Shown piece after piece: positions 1 to 7,879 of a DNA stretch of 59,782 nt. Every line of letters begins with the position of its first letter. Positions within the stretch are counted from its first letter, which is position 1. Source of the DNA: Galactobacter valiniphilus (GTDB lineage: Bacteria > Actinomycetota > Actinomycetes > Actinomycetales > Micrococcaceae); the NCBI RefSeq assembly GCF_003575975.1, contig NZ_QQXK01000024.1, forward strand, positions 1 to 59,782, given 5' to 3'. The position numbers and the translations under genes are program-made. Under the pieces are notes generated by a model that worked only from the letters and a program-made list of their open reading frames with translations, ran no database searches and was not told the origin of the DNA.

Positions 1-324
1 GAGGTGTTCGTCGCGTGGCAGTGCGCCCAGCAACTGCGTTCCGCCTACCACCAGAAGGACCTCGCCGAGGGGCGGCGAATCGCCGAGAAGGTCGTCGACA
101 CATTCCACACCTGCCCGACCCCCGAGATCGCCCGCCTTGGCCGCACCCTCCGCCGCTGCCGGGCTGCGTTCCTGGCCTACTTCACGACCGGACGATCATC
201 GAACGGCGGAACTGAGGCCGTGAACGGGATCATCGAGCTTCACCGCCGCCTCGCCCGCGGCTTCCGCAACCAGCACAACTACCGGCTCCGCATGCTCCTC
301 GCCGCCGGCGGACTCACCCCATGA
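1..324 (+). CDS. ISL3-family transposase, C-terminal part only
   Basis: Partial coding region, open at the left edge and ending in TGA. It would belong to the DDE transposase that moves the surrounding element. The visible portion holds the conserved NG(I)IE segment that in ISL3 transposases carries the last acidic catalytic residue (NGIIEL at about residues 75-80), followed by an Arg/Tyr-rich tail. The upstream DDE residues and zinc-finger region are outside the window, so activity cannot be judged. Confidence 0.72.
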   Translation, partial: EVFVAWQCAQQLRSAYHQKDLAEGRRIAEKVVDTFHTCPTPEIARLGRTLRRCRAAFLAYFTTGRSSNGGTEAVNGIIELHRRLARGFRNQHNYRLRMLLAAGGLTP

Positions 325-331
325 CCCCCCA

Positions 332-349
332 CCGGATGTCCGAAGAGCC
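332..349. repeat. Probable terminal inverted repeat of the left IS
   Basis: CCGGATGTCCGAAGAGCC lies 8 bases after the transposase stop. Read inward it starts GGCTCTTCGG, as expected for ISL3-family ends. The partner repeat is outside the window, so this rests on position and on the sequence of a single end. Confidence 0.55.
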
Positions 350-729
350 GCATAACCGAAGCCGGCCTGGCCAAGATCCGCGAGGCCGAACGCAAGGGCA
401 AGGCCGAGGTGATCGAGAAGGTCAACAAGTACTTCGGCGACCTTGACCCCGACGACGTGGCCAACGCCGCCGAACGCTTCGAGCACATCCTGGAAGCGGT
501 CTCCAAGGACCCAGCCCTGCAACAGCAGGCTGCCAACAACCCGGCGGAGGACCTGGTCCACTCCCCCGGCGTCATCCGAGCCATCGAAGACGCCCAGTGG
601 CAGGTCGACGAAACCGAAAAGCGGATCACCGACTTCATCCAGCAGCAGGACCCCATGGTGATCCTGGAATTCCTGCTGAAGGAGATGGATCTGTACGGTC
701 GACTGCGCCGAGGTTCCTCCACCGCGTAG
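350..729 (+). pseudogene. 3' remnant of a gene apparently cut by the left IS
   Basis: Directly after the IS end an open frame without a proper start runs to the TAG at 727-729. Translation begins around ITEAGLAKIREAERKGKAE and continues with a charged, alpha-helical stretch (FGDLDPDDVANAAERFEHILEA). A GTG at 409 could start a 106-residue protein but lacks a clear ribosome-binding site, and the same reading frame continues upstream into the IS boundary. That fits a gene whose 5' part was displaced by the insertion. I do not recognise the family with confidence. The composition is helical and soluble, with no membrane segment. Confidence 0.5.
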
Positions 730-740
730 GACCTGACCAA

Positions 741-780
741 AGAGGAGTGGCGCGCTGCTTCAGCAGCGCGCCACTCCTCT
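741..780. terminator. Bidirectional terminator hairpin
   Basis: An 18-base perfect inverted repeat (741-758 with 763-780, 4-base loop TTCA) sits between the plus-strand remnant ending at 729 and the minus-strand helicase gene ending at 783. The stem starts AGAGGAGTGG, and the T-rich bases just outside it favour termination of both convergent units. Confidence 0.85.
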
Positions 781-782
781 TG

Positions 783-3752
783 TTACGCCATGTCGGGTTC
801 GAAATGGGTCAGGACGTCTCGAGGAATCGGAGCCTCCAACTCGAAGTCCATCACCACTACGGGGTGCCCCTGTCCGTCCGACGACGGCATCGTCTGTTCA
901 CGGGGATTCGAAGCCTCAGCCGTACCGACGTAGTAGAAGTCTGATCCGTCCGCATCGTCCTTCTTGATGAAGATGTGCTTGGTGATCGACGGGTCGAGCA
1001 CCCCCTGCACCTCTTCGCTTGCAAGCGTTCGATTCGAACGACTGAACCACGTCAGATGCTTCGCGTCCTCGATGCGGTCGCCGTAGGCGGTGCTCTCCGA
1101 GACGCTGTCGCTCTTGTGATACGTGATGAAGATGGGACAGCTGTTTGTCGCGCGGTCCACCTTGTACCCATAAATCGTGGACGTCTGATTCGTCGGCCAG
1201 TTCAGCTGGCGCGCAGCGTCCTTACGGGAATATTGCCGGCCCGGGGTGAAGGTCCTTGAGCTGTCGTATCGATCGGCGACGACCTGCATGCCGGTGCTGA
1301 CGATGTCGCTGACTTCGTTCCTGAACTCATCCTCTTCCAGGAATTCGAGAATCTCCTCCGTCAGGGTCATCGATCCGTCCGGGTGAACACGAACAATCGG
1401 CTGTCCGTACTTCGTCCGCTCTTGCTGAGTCGAGAAATCGCCGCCCAGGACCCTTGCCACGCTCTCCAGTGATTCCTCGGCTCCATCGGCACGAACTCTA
1501 GCAACAACTCGCATGAGATCGTCTCGGCTAACGTCCTCCTCAGCGTCGATCAGCTCCCACAACACCTTGAGTTCGTGGGGGCGCTTGGAAAGCAGACCTT
1601 CGGCGGTCAGGTTGCCGAGCACTTCCAACTGCCGGGGTGTAAAGGGAGTCGTGCCGTTGACCTTGGCTTTGAACGCCGCGTAGCTTCCCAGCGCGGACGC
1701 CACGATGGTTGGATCCGGCGCATCCCTTACCCAAAAATCCATCAGTCGCGGAGCCCCTTCGAGACGCTGCTTCAGAATCTCGTACTGTTCCTTGAGGTTC
1801 CTAAACCCGTCGAGTTTCACCTTCGACAGCGAGTCCAGCACCCGGGCACGGGAGATCTCATCGAAGTGCACGGACGAGAGCTTGTGCAACGCCCCATCCT
1901 CGAGCGCAGTGGCCAAGGATCGACGGATCGAGTCCTTATTGAGCGACTTATCCCCGAGCAGGGCGATCGGGATCATGAAGTTATTGGAATAGTTTCCGAT
2001 GAAATCGATGACGACCACGGATTCTTTGCCTTCGGCTTTTCGCAGGCCTCGGCCCAACTGCTGCAGGAAGACGATGGGCGACTTCGTTTGGCGCAACATC
2101 ACCACCTGGTTCACTGTAGGGATGTCGACACCTTCGTTGAAGATATCCACCGTGACCAAGTAGTCAAGCGCACCGTTTTCCAGCTCCTCGACTGCGGCCT
2201 CACGAACTGCCTGCGAGTCGGAACCCGACAACGATCGCGCACGAAGCGGGCGGCCGAAGAGCTCCCGAGAATTCAGTTGGTCGGCAACTGCTGCAGCTTC
2301 TTCATTTCGGCTGCAGAAAACGAGCCCCCGGACGGGCAGCGCGGCCGAGACTCGTCTGGAGACCTCGCGAAGAATGTGGTCGACACGCTCATCCGACACC
2401 AGCGTCCCCAGCGGCGCATCCACCCACACCGTCTCGCCAGACTCGGTGACATAGTCAGTCACTCCATAGTAATGGAAGGGCGCCAGCAGCTCCGCCTCCA
2501 GCGCGTCTGCCAGGCGAATTTCGTACGGGACCTCGCGGTTGAACAGCTCGTAAATGTCTTCGCCGTCAAGGCGATCCGGCGTCGCCGTCATTCCCAGCAC
2601 AAATTGCGGACTGAAGTAGTCCAGAATTTCCTTGAAGGATTGCGCTCCGGCGCGGTGCGCCTCATCAATGACGATGTAGTCAAAGGCGTCCTGGGCAAGG
2701 AGGCCCGCTGCGGTGAGCTGCCGCAAGCTCTGGGCCGTAGCAAAGACGTAGCGTCGATCGGCCTGCTTGGATGAGCCACTCACCAAACCGTAGTCATCCG
2801 CTGTCCCTCCCAACACCGTGCGGTAGGCCACCATCGACTTCTTCAGAATCTGCTCCCGGTGCGCCACAAACAGCAGTCGTCGAGCACCAAAATTGCGTAC
2901 GTCCAGCGCCGACAGGTAGGTCTTGCCCGTACCGGTAGCGGAAATGATCAGTGCTCGCGGCGCCTCGTTCTCTCGGGACTTGGCGATGGCCTCCAACGCC
3001 TCGGCCTGCATCGTGTTGGGGACGATGACCGAACGGGACGGATCATCATTCCCGGGTGACGAGCCGAACTGCTGCACGTCCTCAAGCGCAGCATCCATTG
3101 CCAAATCAAGACTGCCCTCGACCTCGCGCCCTCGAACAGGCGGCTTCCACGATTCACGGTATCCGGCGACCCACTCTTCCGTGAGTGGCACGGACTGCTC
3201 TAGTTGCCGGCCGAAGCCGTCCTCGAGCTCTTGTGCGAGCGCACTTCCTGGAAGCGCGGAGACTCGCAAGTTCCACTCAACGTTGCCGTTCAAGGCACTC
3301 TGGGTCAGGTTTGAGCTGCCCAGGAAGGCGGTCACTCCTGCTGCTCGGTGGAACAAATAGCCCTTCGGGTGATAACCCGTGCCGCGGTAGATGTAGGTGT
3401 GGATGCCGTACTCACGTAGGTTCAGCAGGTCCGTGAACACCTTTGGGTCGTTGAATCCAAGGTAATCGGAGGTGACAATCGTGCCCCGCACGCCGTCGGT
3501 CCGGCCGAGCCGCGTGAGCTCGGCCCGCAGCCGCTGAAGTCCGCCCAGGGTCACGAAGGCAACCGACATTTCAAACCGGTCCGCCAGCTTCAGTTCATGG
3601 TTAAGCGCGCTGAGCATGTCTCGCCCGGCACTGTTGTCAAGCAATTTTGGCTGCATGCCTGGAGCATGCCGGTGCCCGAAATCCTGCTTGTCCAAGAATC
3701 CGACGCGAATCGAAGCCTCGAGGTCGTCGGCGGCGAAGTAGTCAGCTGGCAC
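783..3752 (-). CDS. PLD-like nuclease / SF2 helicase / DUF3427 protein
   Basis: This 989-residue protein has three parts. Residues about 40-160 form a phospholipase-D-like nuclease domain with the HxK signature at H128-P-K130 followed by GSSNLT at 145-150. Residues about 245-600 form a superfamily 2 DEAD/DEAH helicase with Walker A SATGTGKT (271-278), DEAH (363-366), TATPDR (389-394) and motif VI QQLGRGLRK (564-572). The remainder (about 640-980) matches the C-terminal DUF3427 region found on such helicases. One HKD motif is visible, so the nuclease domain would probably act as a dimer. The GTG start lies inside the end of the upstream Nudix gene (11-bp overlap), which points to translational coupling. 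Proteins of this design are often found in defence contexts; the specific role here is unknown. Domain calls are strong, the defence role is inference. Confidence 0.9.
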   Translation of the reverse strand: MPADYFAADDLEASIRVGFLDKQDFGHRHAPGMQPKLLDNSAGRDMLSALNHELKLADRFEMSVAFVTLGGLQRLRAELTRLGRTDGVRGTIVTSDYLGFNDPKVFTDLLNLREYGIHTYIYRGTGYHPKGYLFHRAAGVTAFLGSSNLTQSALNGNVEWNLRVSALPGSALAQELEDGFGRQLEQSVPLTEEWVAGYRESWKPPVRGREVEGSLDLAMDAALEDVQQFGSSPGNDDPSRSVIVPNTMQAEALEAIAKSRENEAPRALIISATGTGKTYLSALDVRNFGARRLLFVAHREQILKKSMVAYRTVLGGTADDYGLVSGSSKQADRRYVFATAQSLRQLTAAGLLAQDAFDYIVIDEAHRAGAQSFKEILDYFSPQFVLGMTATPDRLDGEDIYELFNREVPYEIRLADALEAELLAPFHYYGVTDYVTESGETVWVDAPLGTLVSDERVDHILREVSRRVSAALPVRGLVFCSRNEEAAAVADQLNSRELFGRPLRARSLSGSDSQAVREAAVEELENGALDYLVTVDIFNEGVDIPTVNQVVMLRQTKSPIVFLQQLGRGLRKAEGKESVVVIDFIGNYSNNFMIPIALLGDKSLNKDSIRRSLATALEDGALHKLSSVHFDEISRARVLDSLSKVKLDGFRNLKEQYEILKQRLEGAPRLMDFWVRDAPDPTIVASALGSYAAFKAKVNGTTPFTPRQLEVLGNLTAEGLLSKRPHELKVLWELIDAEEDVSRDDLMRVVARVRADGAEESLESVARVLGGDFSTQQERTKYGQPIVRVHPDGSMTLTEEILEFLEEDEFRNEVSDIVSTGMQVVADRYDSSRTFTPGRQYSRKDAARQLNWPTNQTSTIYGYKVDRATNSCPIFITYHKSDSVSESTAYGDRIEDAKHLTWFSRSNRTLASEEVQGVLDPSITKHIFIKKDDADGSDFYYVGTAEASNPREQTMPSSDGQGHPVVVMDFELEAPIPRDVLTHFEPDMA

Positions 3753-4149
3753 CCATCTGCCTTTCTTGCAGGAGCATCACCGCCGGGATGTCAGCGGGAG
3801 CCCAGTCGAGAGTCATCATGTCCTCGGGGGGCAACCAACGCACCTCCGTGTGCTCTGTCAGGCGAGGTTGCCCCTCTTCCAAAGTGCACAAGAACGTGGT
3901 AAGGATGACGATTCCAAAGTCATAATCATGTTCAGTAGTGACAATAAAATCACCGACAGAAATTGAACACAGTAATTCTTCATTTATTTCTCGCTCGAGA
4001 GCGGCCTGGGGCGATTCCCCTTCTTCGATCTTCCCGCCGGGGAACTCCCAGAGCCCGGCCAGGCTGCCCTTGCCCCGCTGAGCGCACAGGATGTGGCCGT
4101 TCGAGCGGTCCAGGATCACGGCGCCCACAACATTGATTCGTTTGGTCAT
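3742..4149 (-). CDS. Nudix (MutT-like) nucleoside triphosphate pyrophosphohydrolase
   Basis: A 135-residue Nudix hydrolase that would split (d)NTPs or related nucleoside diphosphate derivatives. The Nudix box is visible as GKIEEGE...REINEELL (pattern G-x5-E-x7-RE-U-x-EE). The glycine normally found after the EE pair is replaced by leucine, while the catalytic RE and EE residues are intact. An in-frame opening continues upstream to 4233, but the ATG at 4149 (MTKRINVVGAV) starts exactly at the first beta strand of the fold and is the likely start. The stop overlaps the helicase start by 11 bp, so the two proteins are probably made in fixed proportion. MutT-like genes next to DUF3427 helicases are, as I recall, a recurring pair in actinobacteria. 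Confidence 0.88.
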   Translation of the reverse strand: MTKRINVVGAVILDRSNGHILCAQRGKGSLAGLWEFPGGKIEEGESPQAALEREINEELLCSISVGDFIVTTEHDYDFGIVILTTFLCTLEEGQPRLTEHTEVRWLPPEDMMTLDWAPADIPAVMLLQERQMGAS

Positions 4150-4190
4150 GCTTGCCATTCTCCCGCGTCCCGGCCTCGAGCTCGGCAGCG

Positions 4191-5285
4191 TCAGATCCCA
4201 GGCGGCAGCATTCGATGGTTGAGCGCCCTCCACACCACACCATCGACCGACCGGTTGAGCCTCGCTGCCACATCTTCGATTGCGACCCCAGACTCAATGA
4301 AGCTGCGCATCAGGTCTAGTTCTTCCTTCTCGTAACCCTTGCGGTGTCCGCTGCCGTTGCCCAGCGGCTTCAGGATGTCTCTTCCCGAGTAGCCGTAGAC
4401 CGTCCTCGCAAGCCTGCGAACCACCTGCTTCTGGTCGATCCTCATGCGAACGGCGATCGCCTTCACTTCGAACCCGTCCGCTGCCAGTTCCCGAGCGCGG
4501 GCGTCTTCAGCCGCGGTCCACTCACGGTCGGCTTCCGCGTACGGATCCTTGAGCGGGGCCCCTGCGCTCTTCGGGCCGGTTCTCGTCACGATGGTGGCAT
4601 CCGGAGCCGTGCGGGTCACCTTGGTTGCCTTGGCAACCTGCGGCTCTGGCTGAGGCCGCGCCGCTTGCGGCTTGCTCGCGGGCGCCGGTTCGGACCGACC
4701 CTGAGTTGGAGTCTCGGCATTTCGCGTCGGCTTCGGAGCGGGGCGAGGAGTGGGTTTCGGGTGCGCAGCGGCCGTCAGAGTTTCCGTACGGGGCGAGGGG
4801 TGACCTGGCCGTTCCGGGGACGTTTCAGTCGCCTTGGCAGGACGATGCACAGTCTCGGTGAGGCCCACGCGCTCCGTCGCTCGGGGGCCCGACACGTACT
4901 GGCCGTCGTCACTCATCCTGACGGGTCCGCGTTCGGGTCTGGTCCTCTTAGCCCGCGGGGGTGTCGGCTTCGGAGAAGAGTCGCGAGGCGGCTCACGGGG
5001 TGTCGACGCCGGCGCCGGCGCCTCCGGGACCGGAAGACTCGGCGCCGCCGGGGCCGGACGCGTCGACGGTTCACCGGCCGCACCACGGCCCGGAGCCTCG
5101 ACGTTGTCCTCCCATGCCGTTCCACAGGCCACTGGTTCGATCAACGGCGTCGCGACAGGTTCCTCACCCTCATGACGCCGGCGCGCCCATTGGCTCCCCA
5201 CGAGGAATCCCAGGCTGAAGGCCAGGCCAACCACGACCAGAAGGGTCGCCACCCACATCACGTCACTCAGTTCCACGCAGAACAC
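4191..5285 (-). CDS. Membrane-anchored protein with proline-rich linker and two C-terminal HTH-like units
   Basis: A 364-residue protein with an unusual layout. One hydrophobic segment (about residues 10-32, WVATLLVVVGLAFSLGFLVG) is followed by an Arg-rich stop-transfer patch, so the rest probably faces the cytoplasm. Residues about 45-250 are a low-complexity Pro/Ala/Thr/Lys linker. The last about 110 residues contain two helical repeats resembling Myb/SANT or sigma-type HTH units: WTAAEDARARELAADGFEVK...RLA, and EEELDLMRSFIESGVAIEDV. This may be a DNA-binding module tethered to the membrane. It sits between the HEPN gene (112 bp upstream) and the Nudix gene (41 bp downstream) on the same strand. 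The start is uncertain: GTG at 5285 is used, and ATG at 5258 is an alternative. No family name recognised. Confidence 0.7.
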   Translation of the reverse strand: MFCVELSDVMWVATLLVVVGLAFSLGFLVGSQWARRRHEGEEPVATPLIEPVACGTAWEDNVEAPGRGAAGEPSTRPAPAAPSLPVPEAPAPASTPREPPRDSSPKPTPPRAKRTRPERGPVRMSDDGQYVSGPRATERVGLTETVHRPAKATETSPERPGHPSPRTETLTAAAHPKPTPRPAPKPTRNAETPTQGRSEPAPASKPQAARPQPEPQVAKATKVTRTAPDATIVTRTGPKSAGAPLKDPYAEADREWTAAEDARARELAADGFEVKAIAVRMRIDQKQVVRRLARTVYGYSGRDILKPLGNGSGHRKGYEKEELDLMRSFIESGVAIEDVAARLNRSVDGVVWRALNHRMLPPGI

Positions 5286-5397
5286 TCCATATTCGTTCCC
5301 TTCAATCGACGCAGCTACTTCCCTACTCGGCTGCCTCGGCCGACACCGCCGGCGGCCACGTTCGCACTCTTCGCTGCGCTCCCAGCCGCTCAGCCGC

Positions 5398-6492
5398 TCA
5401 GCCGCGAGAATCCACCAGCTTCCAGCACTCGGCCAACCGAGTCCTCACATTGGCGGTCCGATTCCGAAATCCAAAGGTCCCCAAGACCTTGTACTCGAGC
5501 TCAACACGCTCAAGTCCCGGATACCGCGAGCGCAGGAAACGGGCCGCATTGGCGAGTTCTTCGACGGGGATTTCAGCGAAGGGCCTCGGCTTACCTCCGC
5601 TGTGCGGCCTAAATTCGGCCCACGTCGCGCGATCGATCGACTCAGGCCACAAGAAACCACGGTTGTCCGGCTGCACCGCGATGTTCTCGACCTGACGCAG
5701 GACTGCGTTCTTTCGCTTCTTCTCGACGCGTGTGAGACCGAACGCGTTGCAGACGAGAATTGCGACTCGATCCTTGAGCACAGGACCCTCGAATTCCACG
5801 ATTTCCTGGATCGCTGCCCTGACACTCTGCGAGTGCTTCCGCACTTTCAGATTGTCCAACACCGACACATCACCAAGCAGGGCCATCGGCCACGGCTCGA
5901 ACCCTGCCCGGTGCCGCCCGAGCACGCCAGCACGGTCGCCGTCCGGATTCTCGAGGACCTCTTCGTCAGCGGGCGGCGCGTATGCCTTGGTCTCCTCGGC
6001 AGCGTCAGCTTTCTGCCCAACTGGATCAACATCCACGCTGATCGCTGGGGGCGCCTCACCGAGCCGCGGGATGTTGTCGCGCAGTTCGGTCGCACCAGCG
6101 ACGCCTTCGGCGTCTCCGAAGTGGTCAAGCAGACGCACCACGAAGTCGGCTGCACGCCAGGCATCGAGGAGATCCATCTCGTCTTCGGGGTGGGCCAGGT
6201 GATTACGCACGATGCGCAACTCGCTGCCGAGCGTCGACACGGTGCGTTTGCGGTCATCTAGCGGGTAGCCCAGCTGTCCCAGTCGTTCGGTCAGCAGCCT
6301 GAGCTGCGCGTGCGGGTCATCCCTGCTGTAGTGGCCCGGCACTTTGCCCTTGAGCCGGTCGAGTTCGGACAGCAGCTCCGTCCAGGCCAGGCCGTTCAGT
6401 ACATGTGCCAGCCGAACGTCCAGAATCGGGGCAAGCCGGCTGGCAAGCAACGTCAAAGCGCGCCCTGCCAACTCCCTTGTGGACAACTCCAT
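5398..6492 (-). CDS. Swt1-type HEPN domain fused to DUF3320
   Basis: A 364-residue protein. Residues about 10-125 look like a Swt1-family HEPN domain: the YSRDDPHAQLRLLTERLG segment is typical, and the HEPN ribonuclease signature R-x4-H is present as R96-NHLA-H101. Residues about 205-285 (VRAAIQEIVEFEGPVLKDRV and CNAFGLTRV) resemble DUF3320, a domain normally found at the C-terminus of very large SF1 helicase proteins. The remaining C-terminus is basic. Here HEPN and DUF3320 are joined by a short Pro/Glu-rich linker with no helicase between them. The start ATG at 6492 has an AAGGG ribosome-binding site. HEPN proteins of this type usually cleave RNA in toxin or anti-phage systems. It is the first gene of the minus-strand set running down to 783. 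Domain assignment is from sequence pattern only. Confidence 0.78.
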   Translation of the reverse strand: MELSTRELAGRALTLLASRLAPILDVRLAHVLNGLAWTELLSELDRLKGKVPGHYSRDDPHAQLRLLTERLGQLGYPLDDRKRTVSTLGSELRIVRNHLAHPEDEMDLLDAWRAADFVVRLLDHFGDAEGVAGATELRDNIPRLGEAPPAISVDVDPVGQKADAAEETKAYAPPADEEVLENPDGDRAGVLGRHRAGFEPWPMALLGDVSVLDNLKVRKHSQSVRAAIQEIVEFEGPVLKDRVAILVCNAFGLTRVEKKRKNAVLRQVENIAVQPDNRGFLWPESIDRATWAEFRPHSGGKPRPFAEIPVEELANAARFLRSRYPGLERVELEYKVLGTFGFRNRTANVRTRLAECWKLVDSRG

Positions 6493-6634
6493 GATTTCCC
6501 TTTCACGAGCAATAACGCATCGAAACTAACGCGAAGCTGCCGATAGCCACGGGCGACTCGACGCTTATGTCGATACTTCGTCTACAAGAACAGTGTTTTT
6601 GGTCCGGGCGAGCCCCAGCCTGACGAGGTGGGTG

Positions 6635-7075
6635 TCAGTCGCGGTCGCAGGCGAGCAGTCCAACGGCCTGCAGCGAAGCCACGAGCGACTCCGGCGTACT
6701 CGGGTCGATGCGGTGCAGATTGCCGGACAGATGCTCCGCCGGCCCCACGACCACGACCGGCGTGGGCCAGTCCCAGCGGCCCTCCCACGGAACGTCGTCA
6801 CGCGGGCCGGCGAGGGCCAGCAGCTCGTCATCGAGCAGGGTGCGGCCGGCCTGGGCCTGGATCGCCGAAGCGATCTCCGGGTGGGCGTCGTGCATCAGGT
6901 AGCGGCACTGCATCTCCTCGGCCACGTCCACGGCGAACTCGTGACGCAGGTGAGCGGCCAGCTCCCCCGTAACCGAAGCGTGCAGCGGGATGAGCTCGGC
7001 GAGCAGCTCGGCGGGCGACGTCGACTCGACGTCCAGGGGCTGGGACTTCAGCACGTGGTGGGCAGGGCAAGACAT
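6635..7075 (-). CDS. Small acidic hypothetical protein
   Basis: A 146-residue soluble protein with no recognised family. ATG at 7075 (MSCPAHHVLK) is preceded by AGGAGG at ideal spacing, so this start is preferred over an upstream in-frame ATG at 7144. It is rich in Glu, Asp, His and Leu (HLRHEFAVDVAEEMQCRYLMHDAHPEIA), with a conserved-looking core DDVPWEGRWDWPTPVVVVG and no membrane segment. It lies 142 bp upstream of the HEPN gene on the same strand and could belong to the same accessory unit. Function unknown. Confidence 0.6.
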   Translation of the reverse strand: MSCPAHHVLKSQPLDVESTSPAELLAELIPLHASVTGELAAHLRHEFAVDVAEEMQCRYLMHDAHPEIASAIQAQAGRTLLDDELLALAGPRDDVPWEGRWDWPTPVVVVGPAEHLSGNLHRIDPSTPESLVASLQAVGLLACDRD

Positions 7076-7879
7076 GGATCCTCCTGGGAAAGCGTGGGAA
7101 GCAAGCGCCGCTTCACGGTGCGAGTGGGGCGCATGAGGGTGCACGACGTCGCCCGCTTGGCTTCCTGTTTGAAGCCGCGGGTGAGGCGTGGGTGAGGTGA
7201 GGTGCCGCCGTCCCGGCGCACCGGCTACGGCCCTTCGTGGGCGCGAGGCGGTGAGGCAGGGACGGCGGAGCCGCCCGGGGTCATTCCGGGTGGGGACGCG
7301 CCGGCATCAGCGTTCGGCGCTGGGTGCCCAGGGGCACTCTCCCGGGCGACGGCTATGCGGCCGTGCGCGGGAGGGCGATCTGGGCTAAGTCGCCCGCTCT
7401 GGCGGCGTGTGCGCCGCTGGCGGGGTGGGGCGCCGGTCCGTGCACGGCACGGGCGGCGGGAGGGAGGACGGTCGTTTCAACCATCACTCGCACCGATGCC
7501 TCGTTCGAGGCGGCTATCGCTTTGCGACCGAAGGCGCGCAGGGCCGCCTTCGGGAAAACAACCGAGCGCGGCGTGGCGCCCGCTCGGTTCAGCTGCCGGG
7601 CCGGCTCAAACGAGCGGCCCGCGGTGCGGTGCTGGGGGTGAATCGACGTTCCTTTCCTCGGGGACATGGCCTCCGGCGGGTGCTGTCCGCCAGGTGATGA
7701 CAACCATCATGGAGGGGTCTGACACTTTGGTCCAGCCGGGTCACCTGGGCGGTTTTTCTTAGTTTATTTTTCCGGGGGATGACCCCGCGTTCTGCCGTCT
7801 CCGCTGCGCAAGAGAACCTCATTTGTCACCCCACGGCGGATCCATCGAACTGATGTTCGCTTTTCGTTTCGGAGAGTTA
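7076..7879. other. About 0.8 kb without a convincing gene; two strong stem-loops
   Basis: Several frames stay open here, but none combines a ribosome-binding site with protein-like composition. Two adjacent hairpins stand out: AACCGAGCG/CGCTCGGTT (about 7560-7589) and CGGGCCG/CGGCCCG (about 7597-7621). Further down, 7700-7800 becomes AT-richer (GGTTTTTCTTAGTTTATTTTTCC at about 7751), a plausible promoter or element boundary for the lipoprotein gene that follows. An undetected RNA or a decayed gene is possible. Confidence 0.4.

Larger units (their letters stand above)
1..349 (+). mobile_element. Right end of an ISL3-family insertion sequence (truncated by window edge)
   Basis: The open frame from base 1 to the TGA at 322-324 encodes the C-terminal 107 residues of a transposase, including GGTEAVNGII and FRNQHNYRLRMLL, which resemble the C-terminal DDE region of ISL3 transposases (family recognition from memory). 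The frame has no start in the window, so the rest of the element lies to the left. Just past the stop, 332-349 reads CCGGATGTCCGAAGAGCC. Its reverse complement begins GGCTCTTCGG, which fits an ISL3-type terminal repeat, so the element probably ends at about 349. The other inverted repeat and the target duplication cannot be checked here. Confidence 0.75.

Noticed and set aside
4344-5612. 422-codon plus-strand open frame opposite the proline-rich membrane protein
   Set aside because: Arg-rich shadow of a Pro/Ala/Thr-rich gene; no start signals, and it spans two minus-strand genes.
7202-7762. Long GC-rich open frames on both strands
   Set aside because: No ribosome-binding site and Arg/Pro/Gly-rich, non-protein-like composition; they overlap one another on opposite strands.
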